DNA of 64,000 nucleotides, taken from NCBI RefSeq assembly GCF_003259375.1, contig NZ_QLLN01000008.1, positions 124,001 to 188,000 on the forward strand. The letters are read 5' to 3'. A program made the translations under genes and the position numbers. Numbering within the stretch: the first letter of the stretch is position 1; each line of letters opens with the position of its first letter. The DNA comes from Arenibacter echinorum (GTDB lineage: Bacteria; Bacteroidota; Bacteroidia; Flavobacteriales; Flavobacteriaceae). A model generated the notes under the pieces. The model was not told where the DNA came from. It saw only the letters and a list, made by a program, of their open reading frames with translations, and searched no databases. Positions 26,430 to 35,371 of the stretch are shown one piece after another.

Positions 26430-27701
26430 ATGGCAGTAGATTTACTACTAGGACTCCAATGGGGAGATGAAGGAAAAGGGAAAATAGTTGATGTTTTAAC
26501 AAAAAACTATGACATAATTGCACGTTTCCAAGGTGGACCAAATGCTGGTCACACATTAGAATTTGATGGTATAAAACATGTTTTGCATACCATTCCTTCA
26601 GGAATTTTCCACAAAACCGCGGTTAACATTGTTGGCAACGGAGTGGTTATAGACCCGGTTATTTTTAGAAAGGAGCTGGATAATCTTAAAAAGTTCAATC
26701 TAGATATTAAATCAAAATTATTTATCTCTAGAAAGGCCCACTTAATTTTGCCTACCCACCGTTTACTGGATGCCGCTTCCGAAACCTCTAAAGGCAAGGC
26801 TAAAATAGGATCTACTTTAAAAGGTATTGGCCCGACCTATATGGACAAAACCGGAAGGAACGGAATGAGGGTAGGAGATTTGGAATTCTCGGACTGGAAA
26901 GAAAAGTACAGGATATTGGCCAACAAACATGAGGCCATGATCAGCTTTTACAATGTAGAGATTCAATATGACCTAAAGGAATTGGAAGCCGATTTCTTTA
27001 TGGCTGTAGAAGAGCTAAAAAAATTAACCTTCATAGATAGTGAGGAATATATTTTCAACGCACAGAGGGAAGGTAAAAAAATATTGGCTGAAGGTGCACA
27101 GGGATCTTTATTGGATATCGATTTTGGAACCTATCCTTTTGTAACCTCATCCAATACCACTGCAGCTGGAGCATGTACCGGATTGGGTGTGGCACCCAAT
27201 AAAATTGGTAGCGTTTTAGGTATTTTCAAAGCGTATACCACCCGTGTGGGCAGCGGACCGTTCCCTACAGAACTTTTTGATGAGGACGGCGCAACCATGG
27301 GCAGGGTCGGTAACGAATTTGGCGCAACCACAGGTAGACCAAGACGATGCGGATGGTTGGACCTTGTAGCTCTTAAATACGCCGTTGAAATTAATGGGGT
27401 TACGGAATTGATGATGATGAAGGCGGACGTACTCAGTGGGTTTAAAACCCTAAAAGTTTGTACGGCATACAACTATAAAGGAAAGCAGATAAAACATTTG
27501 CCCTATAGCATAGAACCGGAATATGTGACTCCGGTCTATACGGAAATGAAGGGTTGGGCTAAGGATTTGACCAAAATGAGCAAGTCAGATGAACTTCCTG
27601 ACACCTTGATGGATTACATTAAGTTTCTAGAAAAGGAATTGGAAGTTCCTATTAAGATTGTCTCGGTAGGACCGGATAGGACCCAGACTATATATCGATA
27701 A
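26430..27701 (+). CDS. purA: Adenylosuccinate synthetase
   Basis: GTP-dependent conversion of IMP and aspartate to adenylosuccinate, the first step from IMP to AMP. Hallmarks: the N-terminal P-loop GLQWGDEGKGKIVD (8-21), GGPNAGHT (about 35-42) with the catalytic His, the IMP-binding segment GSTLKGIGPTYMDKTGRNG, and the GTP-binding VGPDRTQTI at the C-terminus. At 423 residues it is of normal length. Terminated by a strong hairpin. Confidence 0.97.
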   Translation: MAVDLLLGLQWGDEGKGKIVDVLTKNYDIIARFQGGPNAGHTLEFDGIKHVLHTIPSGIFHKTAVNIVGNGVVIDPVIFRKELDNLKKFNLDIKSKLFISRKAHLILPTHRLLDAASETSKGKAKIGSTLKGIGPTYMDKTGRNGMRVGDLEFSDWKEKYRILANKHEAMISFYNVEIQYDLKELEADFFMAVEELKKLTFIDSEEYIFNAQREGKKILAEGAQGSLLDIDFGTYPFVTSSNTTAAGACTGLGVAPNKIGSVLGIFKAYTTRVGSGPFPTELFDEDGATMGRVGNEFGATTGRPRRCGWLDLVALKYAVEINGVTELMMMKADVLSGFKTLKVCTAYNYKGKQIKHLPYSIEPEYVTPVYTEMKGWAKDLTKMSKSDELPDTLMDYIKFLEKELEVPIKIVSVGPDRTQTIYR

Positions 27702-27703
27702 AC

Positions 27704-27731
27704 AAAAGCCATCTTAAAAGATGGCTTTTTC
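27704..27731 (+). terminator. Rho-independent terminator after purA
   Basis: A perfect 12-bp stem (AAAAGCCATCTT / AAGATGGCTTTT) with a 2-base nominal loop, followed by T-run. Confidence 0.85.
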
Positions 27732-27788
27732 GTTATTGGGGATTTACTAAAACTATCCCAAACTATATTATCCTCCCTCAAAATATAC

Positions 27789-27796
27789 TATTTTTG
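27789..27796 (+). promoter_or_regulatory. -7 promoter box TATTTTTG for the OstA-like gene
   Basis: Exact TAnnTTTG match 17 bp before the TTG start at 27813. Confidence 0.5.
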
Positions 27797-27812
27797 ACCA
27801 AAATTTTGAACA

Positions 27813-29831
27813 TTGCTTAAGTCCGTATTTTTATTATTAACTGTATTCATTTGTTGGAGCGGTTGGGCACAGGAGCCTCAAGCAGAGGTTAAACAAATAA
27901 ACATTGTTTATGGAGCCAACTTTACCAAAGATGAAAAACAATATCCCGGGGCAGCCATCTTTAGCAAGGATGACCGGCAGGTACAATTTGAGCACGAAGG
28001 AGCGGATCTATGGTGCGATATTGCGATATATTACCAAAAGGAAAATAGACTCAAGGCCATTGGGAATATCAAACTGAAACAGGGAGATTCCGTACAGTTG
28101 ACCAGTGGGAAAATAGATTATGATGGCAATTTAAACCTTGCCAAGGCATGGGAAAATGTGGTATTGAACCATACCAGCATGACCCTTACCACGGACACCT
28201 TGCGGTTCGACAGGGAAAAACAAGAGGCTTACTATGAGCATAACGGAACAGTAGTTGATTCCTCCAATACCCTTACCAGTAGAATAGGACGCTACTTTAC
28301 ACAACTTAAAAAATCCCAGTTCTTGGAAAGTGTGAACCTGGTGAACCCAGAATTCAATTTGGTTTCCAAACAATTGGATTATTACACCGTTTCCAAGAAT
28401 GCCTATTTGTACGGTCCGTCTACCATCACCGGGGAAACCTATAAAATGTATTGCGAGCGTGGGTTCTACGACACTAAAATCGAAAACGGATACGGAATCA
28501 AAAATACCCGTATAGACTACAACAATCGAATAATTACTGGTGACAGCTTATATTTTGACAAGAAAACGGAATTTGCATCCGCCACGAACAATATTACCAT
28601 AAGGGATACCGTAAACAATGGATTGATCAGGGCGCACTACGCTGAAGTATATAAGGCCAAGGATTCCGTTTTTGCCACCAAAAGGGCGGTATCCATAAAT
28701 CTGGTAGAACAGGACTCCCTATATATGCACGGCGATACCCTAATGATTACAGGAAAACCGGAACAACGTATCCTTAGGGCATTCAGAAATGCAAAATTCT
28801 ACAAGACCGATCTAAGCGGAAAATGCGACTCCATCCATTTTAACCAAAAAACCGGTATTACCGAATTAATTACAAATCCTATTATTTGGAATGGAGAAAA
28901 TCAAATGACCGGCGACAGTATCCACTTACTTTCCAACTTGGAAACCGAAAAATTGGACTCTTTGAAAGTTATCAATAATGCCTTTATAATTTCCTTGGAT
29001 ACGGTAGGCAAAGTAGGCTACAATCAGGGCAAGGGCAAGGATCTATTCGGGAAATTTATAGATAATAAACTAAGTCTTATTGATCTGGTCAAAAACACCG
29101 AGGTCATCTATTATCTGTACAATGATAACCAAGAGCTTATTGGAATAGATAAGACCATATGCAGTGCCATTAGAATGACCCTTGCCAATAACGAGATAGA
29201 GGATATTACCTTTATTACCAATCCTGATGGCGATATTTTTCCGGAAAAAGAACTCCCTGATAACAGTAGGCTACTGAAAGGTTTTATTTGGCGTGGCGAG
29301 GAAAGAATTCTCAGCAAGGACGATATCTTTGATGAGGACGACAACAACATTAAACTGGTCACTATTAGAGGGGTAGAAAACCCTATAGATTTGGACGTGG
29401 CACCTGAAGAAGCCATAGAGGACCAAAGGAAACGCGATTCCATAAATTCTTCTAAGTTATTACCTCCCAACCCCATTAAGAAGAAATTGGAACCAACCAA
29501 AAAAGAGCAACCAAAAAAAGAAGCCAAGCCCAGCGTTTCAGAATCAAAAGCAGAGGTACGCTACGAGGAGGGCGACAAAGAGGAAGGTTTGCATCCCGGA
29601 TACTATTTAATAGCGAACGTTTTTGGAGTAAAGAAAAATTACGAGAAATTCATAGAAAGCCTTACCAAAAAAGGTTTGGAACCCAAATACTTTTTTCGAA
29701 ATTTCAACCAATACCACTATGTTTATTTAGAGCGATTTGACACCTGGGAGGAAGCGCTCCAATCTCGGAACAGCAATTATAATGGTAATTACATGGATGA
29801 AACCTGGATTTTAAGAATCCTTGACAAATAG
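27813..29831 (+). CDS. OstA-like (LptA/LptD N-terminal) protein with SPOR-like C-terminus
   Basis: A 672-residue exported protein (signal peptide 1-19, ending GWAQ). The body (about 30-500) is a long run of short beta repeats of the LptA/OstA jelly-roll type, with recurring phrases such as SGKIDYDGN, TDTLRFDREK, GDSLYFDKKTEF and GDTLMI, as in LPS-transport proteins. A Pro/Lys/Glu-rich linker (about 520-590) leads to a C-terminal segment (HPGYYLIANVFGVKKNYEKF to the end) that resembles a SPOR peptidoglycan-binding domain. The start is TTG, because an in-frame stop lies two codons upstream. Probable role: periplasmic LPS transport. Confidence 0.78.
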   Translation: MLKSVFLLLTVFICWSGWAQEPQAEVKQINIVYGANFTKDEKQYPGAAIFSKDDRQVQFEHEGADLWCDIAIYYQKENRLKAIGNIKLKQGDSVQLTSGKIDYDGNLNLAKAWENVVLNHTSMTLTTDTLRFDREKQEAYYEHNGTVVDSSNTLTSRIGRYFTQLKKSQFLESVNLVNPEFNLVSKQLDYYTVSKNAYLYGPSTITGETYKMYCERGFYDTKIENGYGIKNTRIDYNNRIITGDSLYFDKKTEFASATNNITIRDTVNNGLIRAHYAEVYKAKDSVFATKRAVSINLVEQDSLYMHGDTLMITGKPEQRILRAFRNAKFYKTDLSGKCDSIHFNQKTGITELITNPIIWNGENQMTGDSIHLLSNLETEKLDSLKVINNAFIISLDTVGKVGYNQGKGKDLFGKFIDNKLSLIDLVKNTEVIYYLYNDNQELIGIDKTICSAIRMTLANNEIEDITFITNPDGDIFPEKELPDNSRLLKGFIWRGEERILSKDDIFDEDDNNIKLVTIRGVENPIDLDVAPEEAIEDQRKRDSINSSKLLPPNPIKKKLEPTKKEQPKKEAKPSVSESKAEVRYEEGDKEEGLHPGYYLIANVFGVKKNYEKFIESLTKKGLEPKYFFRNFNQYHYVYLERFDTWEEALQSRNSNYNGNYMDETWILRILDK

Positions 29832-29836
29832 CGCAA

Positions 29837-31018
29837 ATGAAAGAGGATTATTTTAAATACCAGGCACAAACTTCTTCGCATCCTTTGGCTTTGGAAATTT
29901 CACATGCCAAGGGAAGTTATATTTACGATACCAAAGGAAAGGCCCATCTCGATTTTGTTGCCGGAGTATCCGCGTGCAGTTTGGGGCATTGCCACCCAAG
30001 GGTGGTTACAGCCGTTCAGGAACAAGCGCAAAAATATATGCATGTTATGGTCTACGGCGAGTACATCCAAGAACCGGCCGTAGCCTATACCAAGTTGCTG
30101 GCAAGCCTACTCCCTGCACCGTTGGAAACCACATATTTGGTAAATTCCGGGACCGAGGCTATTGAAGGTGCCCTGAAATTAGCCAGAAGGTTTACGGGAA
30201 GAAGCCAAATTATTGCAGCTCGGCACGCCTACCATGGTAATACAATGGGAAGTCTCAGCATTATGGGCTTTGAGGAGCGGAAAAGTGCCTTTAGGCCACT
30301 TATTCCTGACGTTGGCTTTATTCACTTTAATTCAGAAGAGGATATATTATCCATAACTGAAAAAACGGCTGCAGTTGTTTTGGAAACTATCCAGGGAGGT
30401 GCTGGTTTCATCTTACCGGAGAACGGATATTTAAAAAAGGTAAGGGAGCGATGTACCTCAGTTGGTGCAATGTTAATATTGGATGAGATCCAGCCTGGAT
30501 TTGGACGAACCGGAAAACTGTTTGCTTTTGAACATTTCGATTGTACTCCGGATATTTTGGTTATTGGAAAGGGCATGGCCGGCGGAATGCCGGTAGGTGC
30601 ATTTGTAGCTTCCCACCACATGATGCAATCACTTATAGAGAACCCAAAACTGGGCCATATTACCACCTTTGGAGGCAATCCTGTAATTGCAGCGGCTTGT
30701 CTCGCCACCTTGCAAGAAATAACGGAAAGCCGGCTTATTCAGGAATCCTTGGAAAAGGAAGTTCTTTTTAGAGAACTTTTGCAGCACCCATCGATAAAGG
30801 AGATTCGAGGTAAAGGATTAATGTTGGCCTTAATAATGGAAAAACCTGAAGTGGCCAATGAGGTAATCCTTAAATGTGCCGAGAAAGGCATAATACTTTT
30901 TTGGCTCCTTTTTGAACCAAATGCAATTCGCATATCACCTCCATTGACCATTAGCAATCAGGAAATTAGCCTTGGCTGTGCCCTGATTTTAGAGGTATTG
31001 AACGGCCTTAAACAATAA
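29837..31018 (+). CDS. Class III PLP-dependent aminotransferase
   Basis: A 393-residue aminotransferase of the acetylornithine/ornithine/GABA class. Cofactor and fold markers: VNSGTEAIEGALKLARR, AARHAYHGNT, LILDEIQPGFGRTGK and the PLP lysine in VIGKGMAGGMPVG. Substrate unresolved; it is distinct from the ornithine aminotransferase at 51058 in this window. It starts 5 bp after the OstA-like gene and so shares its transcript, though no functional link is apparent. Confidence 0.88.
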   Translation: MKEDYFKYQAQTSSHPLALEISHAKGSYIYDTKGKAHLDFVAGVSACSLGHCHPRVVTAVQEQAQKYMHVMVYGEYIQEPAVAYTKLLASLLPAPLETTYLVNSGTEAIEGALKLARRFTGRSQIIAARHAYHGNTMGSLSIMGFEERKSAFRPLIPDVGFIHFNSEEDILSITEKTAAVVLETIQGGAGFILPENGYLKKVRERCTSVGAMLILDEIQPGFGRTGKLFAFEHFDCTPDILVIGKGMAGGMPVGAFVASHHMMQSLIENPKLGHITTFGGNPVIAAACLATLQEITESRLIQESLEKEVLFRELLQHPSIKEIRGKGLMLALIMEKPEVANEVILKCAEKGIILFWLLFEPNAIRISPPLTISNQEISLGCALILEVLNGLKQ

Positions 31019-31113
31019 ATTGTTAACTAATTTGTTAATATAATAGACCAAATCTGTCGGAATTAAGGGTTTCAAAAGACTACTTTAGTTCCAATGAATA
31101 ATTAGAAGTTCCT

Positions 31114-32514
31114 ATGGCGTTAGAACCAAACGAGAGACCAGGGCAACCAATTGCTAAGTTTGAATCCATGCTCAAGACCGATGATGTCTACTTCTTTGAC
31201 GCGGAAGATTTTCAAGATATTATTCACCACTACCTCAATAACGGTAAAATTGCATTAGCCAAAAAAGCCATTAAAATAGGGCTGCAACAGCATCCTGACA
31301 GTATAGAGCTTAAGTTGTTGTCCATAGAAGTCCTTGTTTTTGAAAATAATCTGGAGCTGGCAGAGAAAATGCTGGATGAACTACAGGTAATAGACAGCAA
31401 TAATGAGGAAATATACATTCAAAGGGCCAATATTTATTCCAAGAAAGACAATCACGAAGCGGCTGTTTCCCTTTTGACCCAGGCATTAAATCTAACTGAT
31501 GACAGTTTTGACATCCATTCCTTACTGGGAATGGAATATTTGTTCATGGATAATTTTGAGGACGCCAAACAAAATTTCATGATGTGTGTGTCCTATGATG
31601 AAGAGGATTATTCATCACTTTACAATGTTATCTATTGTTTTGAATTTCTTGAGGATTATGACGGAGCCATCGTGTACCTAAATGATTACCTTGAACGAAA
31701 TCCTTATAGCGAAGTTGCCTGGCACCAATTGGGCAAAATGTATTTTACTAAAAAAATGCACAAGGAGGCCCTGACCGCTTTTGACTTTGCCATTATTTCC
31801 GATGACACTTTTATTGGTGCTTATTTTGAAAAGGGAAAGGTATTGGAAAAAATGGGCAAGTACAATGAGGCCATTGAGAATTATGAAACCACCATTGCCA
31901 TTGAAGACCCTACCTCGCATGCTTATTTAAGGATCGGTAGATGTCACGAAAAATTAAAGAATGATGAATTGGCCAAATCCTATTATTACAGAACGGTTCA
32001 TGAAGATCCGTTGTTGGATAAGGGATGGTTGGCAATTACGGAATACTACATTAGACAAAAGGATTATAAAAAGGCGCTATACTACATCAATAAAGCCATA
32101 AATATTGATGGGGAAAATTCCAAGTACTGGAAAAAATGCGGAAAAATCCACTCCACTTTAAAAAATAATGACGAGGCCTACTATGCTTATCAGCAGGCGG
32201 TAGACCTAGGAAATTACGAATTTGACACTTGGTTTCATTGGGCCGATGTAGCAGTACAAAACCTGGACGTTCATGCGGCCATAGAAATACTGCTCCAAGG
32301 TCATGAATTTTATCCACAGCGATGTGAAATGCAGTATAAAATGGCAGGATTTTATCTGCTAATAAGCGATTTCCCCAGAGCTCAATACAGGTTGATAAAC
32401 GCCCTTAAAATAGACCTTGACCAACTACATTTATTTGAGGACGAATTTCCCCAATTCTTCAACACAGAATGGGCTCAAAACTTAATTGAAGATGTGAAAA
32501 AGGCTTCCAGATAA
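31114..32514 (+). CDS. Tetratricopeptide repeat protein
   Basis: A 466-residue soluble protein without signal peptide, made almost wholly of TPR helices; about ten repeats can be followed from residue 30 to 430, for example AWHQLGKMYFTKKMHKEALTAF (split here by repeat boundary) and AYLRIGRCHEKLKNDELAKSYY. A scaffold role is expected. It heads a block of DUF368, DUF368 and AroE genes on the same strand that I recall as conserved in flavobacteria, though a -7 box lies between it and the first DUF368 gene. Confidence 0.88.
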   Translation: MALEPNERPGQPIAKFESMLKTDDVYFFDAEDFQDIIHHYLNNGKIALAKKAIKIGLQQHPDSIELKLLSIEVLVFENNLELAEKMLDELQVIDSNNEEIYIQRANIYSKKDNHEAAVSLLTQALNLTDDSFDIHSLLGMEYLFMDNFEDAKQNFMMCVSYDEEDYSSLYNVIYCFEFLEDYDGAIVYLNDYLERNPYSEVAWHQLGKMYFTKKMHKEALTAFDFAIISDDTFIGAYFEKGKVLEKMGKYNEAIENYETTIAIEDPTSHAYLRIGRCHEKLKNDELAKSYYYRTVHEDPLLDKGWLAITEYYIRQKDYKKALYYINKAINIDGENSKYWKKCGKIHSTLKNNDEAYYAYQQAVDLGNYEFDTWFHWADVAVQNLDVHAAIEILLQGHEFYPQRCEMQYKMAGFYLLISDFPRAQYRLINALKIDLDQLHLFEDEFPQFFNTEWAQNLIEDVKKASR

Positions 32515-32520
32515 ATAAAC

Positions 32521-32528
32521 TATTTTTG
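32521..32528 (+). promoter_or_regulatory. -7 promoter box TATTTTTG for the DUF368-DUF368-aroE operon
   Basis: Exact TAnnTTTG match 15 bp before the ATG at 32543. Confidence 0.55.
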
Positions 32529-32542
32529 TTTTTTTATCATAT

Positions 32543-33460
32543 ATGGAAAATCGCAATCTTTTATCTTACATCTTTATTTTATTAAAAGGAATGGCCATGG
32601 GCGCTGCAGATGTTGTGCCCGGTGTATCGGGAGGCACCATTGCTTTTATCTCCGGGATTTACGAAGAACTCATCACAAGTATTAACAACGTAAATGTTTC
32701 CCTTTTAAATACATTGAGAAAGGAAGGAATAAAAGCCTTTTGGATCAAACTTAATGGCAACTTTCTGCTGGCTCTGCTTCTTGGTATTGGCATTAGCGTC
32801 CTTTCCTTGGCCAAACTCATTAGTTGGTTAATGGAGAACGAACCCATACCCCTATGGTCCTTTTTCTTTGGCCTGGTTGTGGCCAGTATTATATTGGTAG
32901 GCAAGGAAATAAAAAAATGGAATTTGGCTGCAATAATAATATTGATTCTGGGAGCTACCATTGCCTTTTACGTTACAAAATTGCCTCCTTCCGAAAATTC
33001 AGGATCATTACCTTATTTATTCTTCTCAGGAGCCTTAGCCATATGCGCCATGATTTTACCCGGGATATCCGGAGCCTTTATCTTAGTGCTGCTGGGATCC
33101 TATAAAACGGTTTTGGATGCAGTTCATGAACGAGATCTTAAAATTGTAATCACGGTTGGCCTAGGAGCCATTTTTGGACTGCTGAGTTTTGCAAAACTTC
33201 TAAAATGGATGTTTACACATTACAAGAACCTAACCTTGGCGCTGTTGACCGGGTTTATTTTAGGTTCCTTAAACAAAATATGGCCATGGAAGGAAGTCTT
33301 GGAGACCAAAATGTTCGGGGAAAAAATAATTACTATCAAGGATCAGAATATCTCCCCTTTTTCTTTTGATGGAGACCCTCAATTAATAAGTGCCATTATT
33401 CTCGCTTTACTTGGTTTTTCCCTTATTTTTATACTGGAAAAATTGGCCGCTAAAAAATAA
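32543..33460 (+). CDS. DUF368 membrane protein (PopT-like), copy 1
   Basis: A 305-residue polytopic inner-membrane protein of DUF368. Members (PopT) have been shown to recycle undecaprenyl phosphate to the cytoplasmic face for reuse in peptidoglycan and polysaccharide synthesis. Two inverted half-repeats are marked by VVPGVSGGTIAF (about 25-36) and MILPGISGAFILVLLGSYK (about 172-190); eight or nine hydrophobic segments follow. Assignment of the same substrate here is by family. A second member follows after 14 bp. Confidence 0.88.
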   Translation: MENRNLLSYIFILLKGMAMGAADVVPGVSGGTIAFISGIYEELITSINNVNVSLLNTLRKEGIKAFWIKLNGNFLLALLLGIGISVLSLAKLISWLMENEPIPLWSFFFGLVVASIILVGKEIKKWNLAAIIILILGATIAFYVTKLPPSENSGSLPYLFFSGALAICAMILPGISGAFILVLLGSYKTVLDAVHERDLKIVITVGLGAIFGLLSFAKLLKWMFTHYKNLTLALLTGFILGSLNKIWPWKEVLETKMFGEKIITIKDQNISPFSFDGDPQLISAIILALLGFSLIFILEKLAAKK

Positions 33461-33474
33461 TCGCCCAACCCCTA

Positions 33475-34488
33475 ATGAAAAACCCCAGAACATTCACTGA
33501 TAAATTTTTCCTTGTTATCAAGGGCTTATTTATGGGTGCGGCCAACAAAGTTCCGGGGGTATCAGGGGGTATAGTCGCTTTTGTTGGCGGATTTTACGAA
33601 GAATTTATCTACTCCCTTCAAAAGGTAAACGGAAAAGCCTTTAAACTGTTGATCAGTGGAAGGTTAAAAAGTTTCTATCGCTACACAAACGGGCAGTTTT
33701 TAACGCTCCTGATCTTTGGCATGTTGGTAAGCTATTTCAGTGTCTCCAAGATTTTGGATTATTTTTTGGAAAGAAATGAGCTCTATGTGTGGTCTGCCTT
33801 TTTTGGGATGATATTGGGCTCCATATACTACATAGGAAAGGATTTTGGGCATTGGGGAAAAAAGACCATCCCAGCAGGTATAGTTGGATTGATCATAGGT
33901 ATATCCATAAGCTTTCTTAATCCTGCTACGCAAAACGATAATTTAATCTTTATATTTTTTTGTGGCATTATCAGTGTCTCGGGCATGACCTTACCCGGAC
34001 TATCCGGTTCCTTTATACTGATCCTTCTAGGTAATTATGTGCTTCTTTTGGTAGATTCCGTAAACGCTCTTTATGATACCTTTTCGGAAATCTTGATAGG
34101 CGATTACAGCTTTATTAAAAATGCAACACGGCTCAATACCCTAAAAATTCTTGCGGTATTTACTACAGGATCGGCTGCCGGATTGGTAACCCTCTCCCAT
34201 CTATTGACCTACGTATTAAAGCATTTCAGGCACATAACCACAGCCGTTATCATAGGCTTTATTACAGGATCATTGGGAGTGGTATGGCCTTGGAAACGCA
34301 CCTTATTCAAAACGGATATCACTGGCAATTTGCTTTTGGACACCAACCATAACCCAATAATAAAGAATTATGAAAGATTCCTGCCAAATTTGGGATCTTC
34401 CGAGACTTGGTGGGCCATTTTTTTTATATTTTTTGGGATATTAATTTTATTAGGATTAGACTGGTATGGAAAAAACAGAAAGAGATAA
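33475..34488 (+). CDS. DUF368 membrane protein (PopT-like), copy 2
   Basis: A 337-residue paralogue of the preceding protein with the same landmarks, KVPGVSGGIVAF (about 24-35) and TLPGLSGSFILILLGNY, and the same WPWK segment in the second half. It differs by an insert around residues 190-210 (SVNALYDTFSEILIG) and a longer C-terminal loop. Its last 23 bp overlap the start of aroE. Two unequal copies in tandem suggest either a heterodimer or division of labour. Confidence 0.88.
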   Translation: MKNPRTFTDKFFLVIKGLFMGAANKVPGVSGGIVAFVGGFYEEFIYSLQKVNGKAFKLLISGRLKSFYRYTNGQFLTLLIFGMLVSYFSVSKILDYFLERNELYVWSAFFGMILGSIYYIGKDFGHWGKKTIPAGIVGLIIGISISFLNPATQNDNLIFIFFCGIISVSGMTLPGLSGSFILILLGNYVLLLVDSVNALYDTFSEILIGDYSFIKNATRLNTLKILAVFTTGSAAGLVTLSHLLTYVLKHFRHITTAVIIGFITGSLGVVWPWKRTLFKTDITGNLLLDTNHNPIIKNYERFLPNLGSSETWWAIFFIFFGILILLGLDWYGKNRKR

Positions 34489-35218
34489 AATTAGATTTGG
34501 GTTAATTGGAAAAAATATTTCCTATTCATTTTCAAGGGGATATTTTACCAAGAAATTCTCTGAAATGGGACTGGAAAGACATTCATACGAGAATTTTGAT
34601 TTAGAGCATATTGACCAGTTCAAGGGTCTCTTGGAACAAAACAGTAATATCCATGGTTTTAACGTAACTATTCCCTACAAAGAACAGGTTATGCCCTTTT
34701 TATCGATAATAGATCCTGAAGCCCAAGCTATTGGAGCCGTAAATACCATTAAAATAAAGGGGAATCAAACAATAGGCTTCAATACAGACGCCTATGGCTT
34801 TCAAAAATCCATAGAGCCCCATCTTAAGGAACACCATAAAAAAGCGCTTATCCTGGGTACCGGTGGCGCTTCCAAAGCGGTGGCATATGTACTTAACAAA
34901 TTGGGGATATCCTATATATTAGTATCTAGAAATCCCAGAGACAAACAGCTCAATTACATAGATATTAATAAAGAAGTGCTAAAGGACCATACAGTAATTG
35001 TGAATTGTACTCCTTTAGGTACGTACCCCAACATAAACGACAAGCCAGACCTGCCATACAGCTTCATCACCAAACAACATTTACTTTTCGACCTTATCTA
35101 CAATCCCGAAAAAACAGCATTTTTGCTATCTGGTGAGCAGCAAGGTGGCAAAATAAGCAATGGCGCCAACATGCTTCAATTTCAGGCGGAAAAATCCTGG
35201 GAGATATGGAATTCCTAG
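34466..35218 (+). CDS. aroE: Shikimate dehydrogenase
   Basis: NADP-dependent reduction of 3-dehydroshikimate in aromatic amino acid synthesis. Shikimate-site residues appear in LIGKNISYSFSRGYF (the two Ser) and NVTIPYKEQVMP (the catalytic Lys); the nucleotide fold begins at LILGTGGASKAV (about 127-138). At 250 residues it is slightly shorter than E. coli AroE (272). It starts inside the end of the second DUF368 gene and closes the operon. Confidence 0.93.
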   Translation: MEKTERDKIRFGLIGKNISYSFSRGYFTKKFSEMGLERHSYENFDLEHIDQFKGLLEQNSNIHGFNVTIPYKEQVMPFLSIIDPEAQAIGAVNTIKIKGNQTIGFNTDAYGFQKSIEPHLKEHHKKALILGTGGASKAVAYVLNKLGISYILVSRNPRDKQLNYIDINKEVLKDHTVIVNCTPLGTYPNINDKPDLPYSFITKQHLLFDLIYNPEKTAFLLSGEQQGGKISNGANMLQFQAEKSWEIWNS

Positions 35219-35299
35219 TACAAGAAGCAATTAGGTCTCTTAATACCAAGAAAAATACGGGATTCCCCTCTCTAAAAAAACCTTAAAAAGAAGTTTCAT

Positions 35300-35307
35300 T
35301 ACCTTTG
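35300..35307 (+). promoter_or_regulatory. -7 promoter box TACCTTTG for the DUF349 gene
   Basis: Exact TAnnTTTG match 65 bp before the ATG at 35372, a longer leader than the others in this window. Confidence 0.45.
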
Positions 35308-35371
35308 ATATATAGACGGATGTAATTATATTTCCGTACATTACATTTAGAAAGCTATAAACATTCATAAA

